A DNA stretch of 64,000 bases from Neolentinus lepideus HHB14362 ss-1 (Eukaryota; Basidiomycota; Agaricomycetes; Gloeophyllales; Gloeophyllaceae): the NCBI GenBank assembly GCA_001632425.1, contig KV425604.1, forward strand, positions 67,993 to 131,992, read 5' to 3'. Of the stretch, positions 59,547 through 64,000 are shown piece by piece. Position 1 is the first letter of the stretch; each line of letters begins with the position of its first letter. The translations under genes were made by a program, and so were the position numbers. The notes below the pieces were generated by a model, which saw nothing but the letters and a program-made list of their open reading frames with translations, ran no database searches and was not told the DNA's origin.

Positions 59547-59985
59547 CCTACGCTCCCCTGGGCCACAGTCATGGACAACCTCCGCCTTCCCGTAAAACCG
59601 ATTCTTCCTGTCCGCGACACGCCTACGCTCCCCCGTGCTACAGTTATGGACAACTTGCGCTACCTACGCCATCCCCCACGCCCGATTCTTCCGGTCTACG
59701 ACACGCCTACGCTCCCCCGGGCCGCCTTCGCCATCCTCGACACCCGATTCTTCCGATCCACGACTCGCCTACGCTCCCCCGGGCTACAATTATGGACGAA
59801 CTACGCGGCCTCCGCCATCCCCTAAACCCGAATGTCACGGACGACTTACACCGCCTCTGCCATCCCTCGAATCCGATCCCTCCCGTCTGCGACTCGCCTA
59901 CGCTCCCCGGGCTACTAGTACAGACGACCTTCCGCCTCAGCAATCTCCCCATTCCATGACGCGCCTACGCTCCCCCGGGCGATAG
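59547..59985 (+). repeat. Degenerate minisatellite after copy B
   Basis: The same CCTACGCTCCCC core begins at 59547, 59622, 59706, 59768, 59897 and 59964, giving spacings of 75, 84, 62, 129 and 67 bp. Only one spacing keeps the 84-bp period seen after copy A, so the frame is broken repeatedly. It again starts five bases after the stop codon. Confidence 0.9.
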
Positions 59986-60290
59986 TTTCTGGATACGTTT
60001 TGTATGTATTGATGTTTCTTTCTCTCAATCTCATGATAGAGTTGTACCAATTGTTCATAGGATTGCAAGCATGTATGCAGTGTACGAGTAGAATTTTGAA
60101 TCGGTTTGTACGTGATAGAGACAGTTTGTATCAGTGCCTCATAGTCGTCTGTAGTGTCTGTATCCTGAATAGCTTCATAGCCAATATAATATGGTCGTTA
60201 AACGAGCTTATTATTGAGTAACTGAAGACATTAGAAGCATGACTTTACTGTAGCTTATGCTCTGATAGGCGGATATAATCTACGAAGGTA
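59986..60290. other. Intergenic region (about 300 bp)
   Basis: Region beyond the copy B minisatellite, before the 3' end of the OSBP gene. Part of it (GATAGAGACA...TTGTATCAGT) resembles the flank beyond the copy A repeats, so the duplicated segment may extend to about 60140. No gene was seen. Confidence 0.5.
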
Positions 60291-63062
60291 TCACCATAAC
60301 GGTTGGACATCAGCATCCTTCCATCCATTGGCCCGCTCTTCCCAATAGCCACCGACATACATCCACTCGTCCCCAACCTGCTTGAACCACCTTGGTCGTC
60401 TGTCTTTGCCATTCCTCCTCCTCTCCCTCTGCATCTCCTCAATTCGCAACTTCTCCGCCTCCGCTCGATTCAAGTCCCCCTCCTCCAGCGCACGCACGTC
60501 CGTGCGGTACCTCGAATCAGTCGGGGGAAGCTTTCCTTCCAGGTCCGGGGTGATCTCATTCAATGTGATACCGAAGTACGTGAACCCATAGTATTGCGGG
60601 GCACTCTTAGGAAAGGGTGAGATGCGCCAAAGGATGCGCAGATGTGATGCATCGATCTTCTGCGAGAGGTTATCGTCCCACTTGCCCTCTAGCTGGGTTT
60701 CGGCCTTTCCTGCTGGCGAAAACACAGTGCCCGCGACCTCATTTGACGTGCCGAAGTAGCCTGCCTCCTTGAATTCGAGCACGCATTTCGCTCGGGTTGT
60801 GGTATTCTCGACAACCATTTTACCACAGTGTTCAAGGTACTTTGTTCCCATCATGAGGTTGCGCATGAAGGACGAAGGCTTATTCCTGCATACAACCCGC
60901 AGTGAGAAACGCGCCACGAATTCCATAGATAGCGCCACTAGCTTCTCACCATTGAAAACGATCCTCGCCGATCTGTACATGCGTGGTGCCCAACGGTATT
61001 ACCTCGAGACTTTTGCCTGGGAACGAGAACGTTACAAGTCGGAAATCCGGCAAAACGAAGTAAAGATGCCACATACCCCAGAATTTTGTCTTCCCAGCGG
61101 CTGTCGCGTTCAGCTCCCAGTCCTCGCCCTGGGCATGATAAGCCATGACGACCGGTTGGTGGGACACCTTTTCAGCAATAAAATGCATCCGACTGTCTTC
61201 GAACGTCTCTGCTAGCATCGGATTGCTGTCATCGAGAGTCGGTCTCAGTGTCATTCGTCGACGGCAAGGACAAGCTATTCCACTCACAAGCCTTTCCGGC
61301 CTGTCCTATGTCTTGTGTGTGCATAGCCGGAAACAGCAAACGCCGTAACATAACACATTCGCTCAACCGGATTCGAGGTTTCAGCCGCTTGCTTAAGGAG
61401 GTCGTAATACTCCATCTCCTCGGCCGCTCTTTGCAGCAGTGTCAATGGTTCGTTGAATGTCACCGGCAAAGCGACGCTAGACAAGTCCTGCAGGATTTCT
61501 GTGAATTCTTACCCACATTCTTACCCACATTCCCGGGCGTAAATTTGTACATACCTTCCCAACATTCTTCTTGAGAACTGCGAATAGACTTCCCTCATCG
61601 CCTACAGGAGGCGAAGGTAACTGCGTTCTCCGCACGATCTCCTTGTGCTCTTTGGCATCCCCACCGCTCGCGATGTGCGTTTGCACGCTGGCAAGCTCCG
61701 CTTCCGCTTCGTCCTCGTCCTCGTCCTCGGAGCTGGCATCTCCATCTCCATCGCCCTCTAGAGCGCTGCTGGTGCTGGTCTGAGTACTTGTAGCAGACAT
61801 CTTACTTCCGCCTCCATTTTCGTCGAGAGGCGTTAGATCATATTGCTCGATAATATACTCTTCCGCGCCTTCTGATTCGGCTTCGGGTGCGTCGAACCAG
61901 ACGCTCCCAGTCCCGTCACTAGCAGTTTCAGATGTACTTACGCGATTGGTGCTTCCCCAGGGTGTACGAGCTCCGCTTCGGACAGGTGTGGGCAAGTCTT
62001 CGGTCGTGTCCTCTTCACGAGTCGTGGAAAGCGGGGATGAACGCATCGTCGCTGAGCCTGATACATCAGAGCTCGTCAAAGCAGAAAGCGATTTGAGCAG
62101 GTTTGCATGCTGCAATTTCAAGGTAGCGATGGTCATTTGAATGCGCTGTTCAGGCGAACGGAAAGATCCCCCAGAAGATGATGATGACATTTGGTCTTCA
62201 GATGTGGAGTGACTGGCTATATGCGCCGATATGAATAAGTACAAAAAAAATGCGGTATATGCGCAGGATAACTTGCATTTTTTGAAAAGACCAAACACGT
62301 CCTTCGAGTGGTGCTTATTGCTGTGATCCCCCTTGCCTCTAGAGGAACTCGGTCGCCGCTTAGCTGAGTGTTCTTGAATCCATGCTTCATAGGCGTCCTC
62401 GAGCTCCTCGATAGTCTAAGGAATCGCGAGTCAATTCGCGTTTCGCGCTATGATGTCGTTTCACGTACATTACCCATTTCTTCAGTGATAAGCCCAGCTT
62501 TTGTCAGGTACCCATGAAGTGGCGTATTTCGAGCGACGAAAGATCGCCTGCCTATGGTTCGATCGTCTGCTGTAGAGATGAATTTTCTACGTGATTGTGC
62601 CCAGTTAACTCCAGTCTAACATTACTAAATGGTCCTTGCTTACCGGAGTGCAGTCATCCATCTATTCCAATCCTCCCTAGTTAGACATTTAAGATGAAAA
62701 GTAGTCCTACTGGAATCGATCGTGATGTAGTTCCGACCAGTTGTGCTTGAAATTGCGGCTGTATGTAATGCAATCTGGTCTCTGACCGGCTTGCCAGGTT
62801 CAAAGGAGTAGCAGAGCAGCCCGGACTGGTATAACACGAAATACCGTCGCGCGAAGCCTTTCAGGGAACTAATGTTGTCGCGATTGAGTCTAATCGGACC
62901 ATCTTACACACCTTGCATCCGCTTTCTCCGTTTCTTCAAGATCCATCCTTCCTGAATGACATGACCGTTGTCGGCCTTGGGAATCGCGAATGGATGGGAC
63001 TGAGAGGAGTACGCAACTGACGCGCCCACGATAGAGCCGTTCGGGGGACCAGCAGACTGCAT
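60291..63062 (-). CDS. Oxysterol-binding-protein-related lipid transfer protein with PH domain
   Basis: ORP/Osh-type protein that would exchange sterol and phosphoinositide at membrane contacts. Start MQSAGPPNGSIVGASVAYSS at 63062. The PH domain occupies roughly residues 35-130: NGHVIQEGWILKKRRKRMQG spliced to FARRYFVLYQSGLLCYSF, ending REDWNRWMTALR. A disordered acidic linker follows (ASSEDEDEDEAEAELASVQT). The OSBP domain starts EGSLFAVLKKNVGKDLSSVA and continues NEPLTLLQRAAEEMEYYDLL. The fingerprint region is EKVSHQPVVMAYHAQGEDWE, where the usual SHHPP is changed. Then come SLEVIPLGTTHVQIGEDRFQ, FMRNLMMGTKYLEHCGKMVV and a C-terminal basic helix LRIEEMQRERRRNGKDRRPR. One intron (about 61490-61560) carries a tandem 12-bp repeat of a donor-like sequence. 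Confidence 0.87.
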
Positions 63063-63896
63063 CTGTCGTCAATGACCAAGATGCTTTCTAACAAAGATTG
63101 GTGGTTATCAAAAGACAAGGACCCAGCTTGACACGAAACGAAAGACGATGACGGGTATTGAGGTAAGGCAGTGTATGGACGTTGGTAAGGAGGCGGAAGC
63201 AGGATATGTGGCGCCCAATTCAAGGATCAAAGGGAGCGACGAGGGCGAAGATGTTACAATGACCGTTCGTATAGAATGACTATGCATACATGCTGCTCAA
63301 CACAACGAAGAACACCTCGAGAGCGCTGTGGCGTTTCACCAAATATGGATAGCTGGATGATCACTCTCAGACGCGTCATGGACGCGTTAATTCAGCAGGA
63401 ACGGCGTCGCGACCAAGATGAAACTCTGAGGCCAGCACGCAGAAACAGGACTTACTGCAAACAGAACTCTTATCCGGGTCTGTAACTGTAAACGGGATTG
63501 CGTTCCTCTGCTTACACGGTGGACTTACACAGCGGGTGACTGAGAAATGCTCAGGTCCAAGGGATGATAATCAGTACACATCCACGACGAATTCCGTATG
63601 TTATTGCACACGCTAACCGCCTGTAAACGTGCGGCATCTAGTGAAATGGCTCAGCATTAGGCAGAGCTAGGGAAAGAGTGGGAGGATTTAGGCAAAAGAG
63701 TGGGAGGACTGGCCGGTCCAGCGACGCCCGGAGATGGACGGAGGCGCTCCGGGTGCTTATCTAATGAGCCGGAGCTTCTCTGTAATCCGGGCCGAGAGTG
63801 CATTTCTCAGCAATCTCATCGACATCACACAGGCATCATCTCTCCTCTTAATCCTTACCATCGCCGTCGCTCGCCTCGCACACATCCATTGCAATC
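63063..63896. other. Divergent intergenic region (834 bp)
   Basis: Promoters of the OSBP gene (minus) and of 6-phosphogluconate dehydrogenase (plus). CT-rich leader sequence (CATCTCTCCTCTTAATCC) precedes the latter. An upstream exon of the OSBP gene cannot be excluded near 63.2 kb. Confidence 0.5.
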
Positions 63897-64000
63897 ATGT
63901 CGGGTGCTACGTATGTATCTGCGCCTAGTTTTTGATGATGAACTCGCTGACATTTGCGCAGTGGAGACATTGGCCTCATCGGCTTGGCTGTCATGGTATG
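63897..64000 (+). CDS. GND1: 6-phosphogluconate dehydrogenase, first two exons only
   Basis: Oxidative pentose-phosphate enzyme that decarboxylates 6-phosphogluconate with NADP+. Only the start is in the window. Exon 1 is 14 bp (63897..63910, MSGA plus two bases), spliced over a 51-bp intron to exon 2 at 63962..63995, giving MSGATGDIGLIGLAVM. DIGLIGLAVM is the first half of the family's Rossmann glycine motif. A GTATG donor at 63996 shows that a second intron begins just before the window ends. Confidence 0.85.

Larger units (their letters stand above)
56770..59990 (+). repeat. Segmental tandem duplication, unit B
   Basis: Second copy of the 53.1-56.0 kb unit in direct orientation, about 3.67 kb downstream. 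It is longer because it keeps a 270-bp exon with flanking intron sequence (57930-58240) that unit A lacks, and its minisatellite is rearranged. Confidence 0.85.

Noticed and set aside
55547..59985. CRISPR-like spaced repeats
   Set aside because: Units are contiguous 84-bp minisatellite repeats with no unique spacers, in a eukaryotic genome, located directly after gene stop codons.

Overview
The window is nuclear DNA of a filamentous basidiomycete, most likely an agaricomycete. Genes are dense on both strands and mostly split by many 45-70 bp GT-AG introns. The products are typically fungal: alpha-aminoadipate lysine enzymes, INO80 Ies1, a Cdc11-type septin, Msh1, Elongator Elp4 and Imp1. Exon joins were made by hand from splice signals, reading phase and family motifs. 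No RNA gene, CRISPR array or long transposon was seen.

Layout. 1-4.4 kb: LRR-RhoGEF (minus, cut by the window start). 4.9-8.8 kb: ELP4, divergently paired with IMP1, then a TTC1-type TPR cochaperone. 9.6-12.8 kb: two tandem short-chain dehydrogenases. 13.0-14.3 kb: saccharopine dehydrogenase LYS1. 14.9-16.2 kb: unknown disordered protein. 16.8-18.6 kb: an Ies1 paralog. 19.2-21.3 kb: TIM8 and a Cst26-like acyltransferase. 21.8-22.1 kb: a MITE-like inverted-repeat element. 22.5-27.4 kb: two tandem AAAP amino-acid transporters. 28.1-32.9 kb: F-box-like/LRR protein and a long alpha/beta-hydrolase. 33.3-35.2 kb: erythromycin-esterase-like gene carrying an in-frame stop. 35.5-37.6 kb: second Ies1 paralog. 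38.1-41.3 kb: MIT-domain protein. 42.3-48.1 kb: divergent septin and MSH1. 48.2-51.5 kb: ACO2-type aconitase. 52.0-53.0 kb: Frag1/DRAM/Sfk1 membrane protein. 53.1-60.0 kb: a segmental duplication carrying two copies of an unrecognised single-pass membrane protein, each followed by an 84-bp minisatellite, with a small chimeric gene at the junction. 60.3-63.1 kb: PH-OSBP lipid-transfer protein. 63.9 kb to the end: first exons of 6-phosphogluconate dehydrogenase.

Themes. Two lysine-biosynthesis enzymes (Lys1 and Aco2) lie 35 kb apart. Mitochondrial functions recur (Imp1, Tim8, Msh1, Aco2), as do lipid and membrane functions (acyltransferase, Sfk1-like, OSBP). The strongest signal is repeated local duplication: two SDRs, two transporters, two Ies1 genes and the recent 53-60 kb pair. 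The last pair shows an apparent gene-conversion tract, presence/absence of a whole 90-codon exon, and 3' minisatellites. I saw no operon-like or defence-type system.
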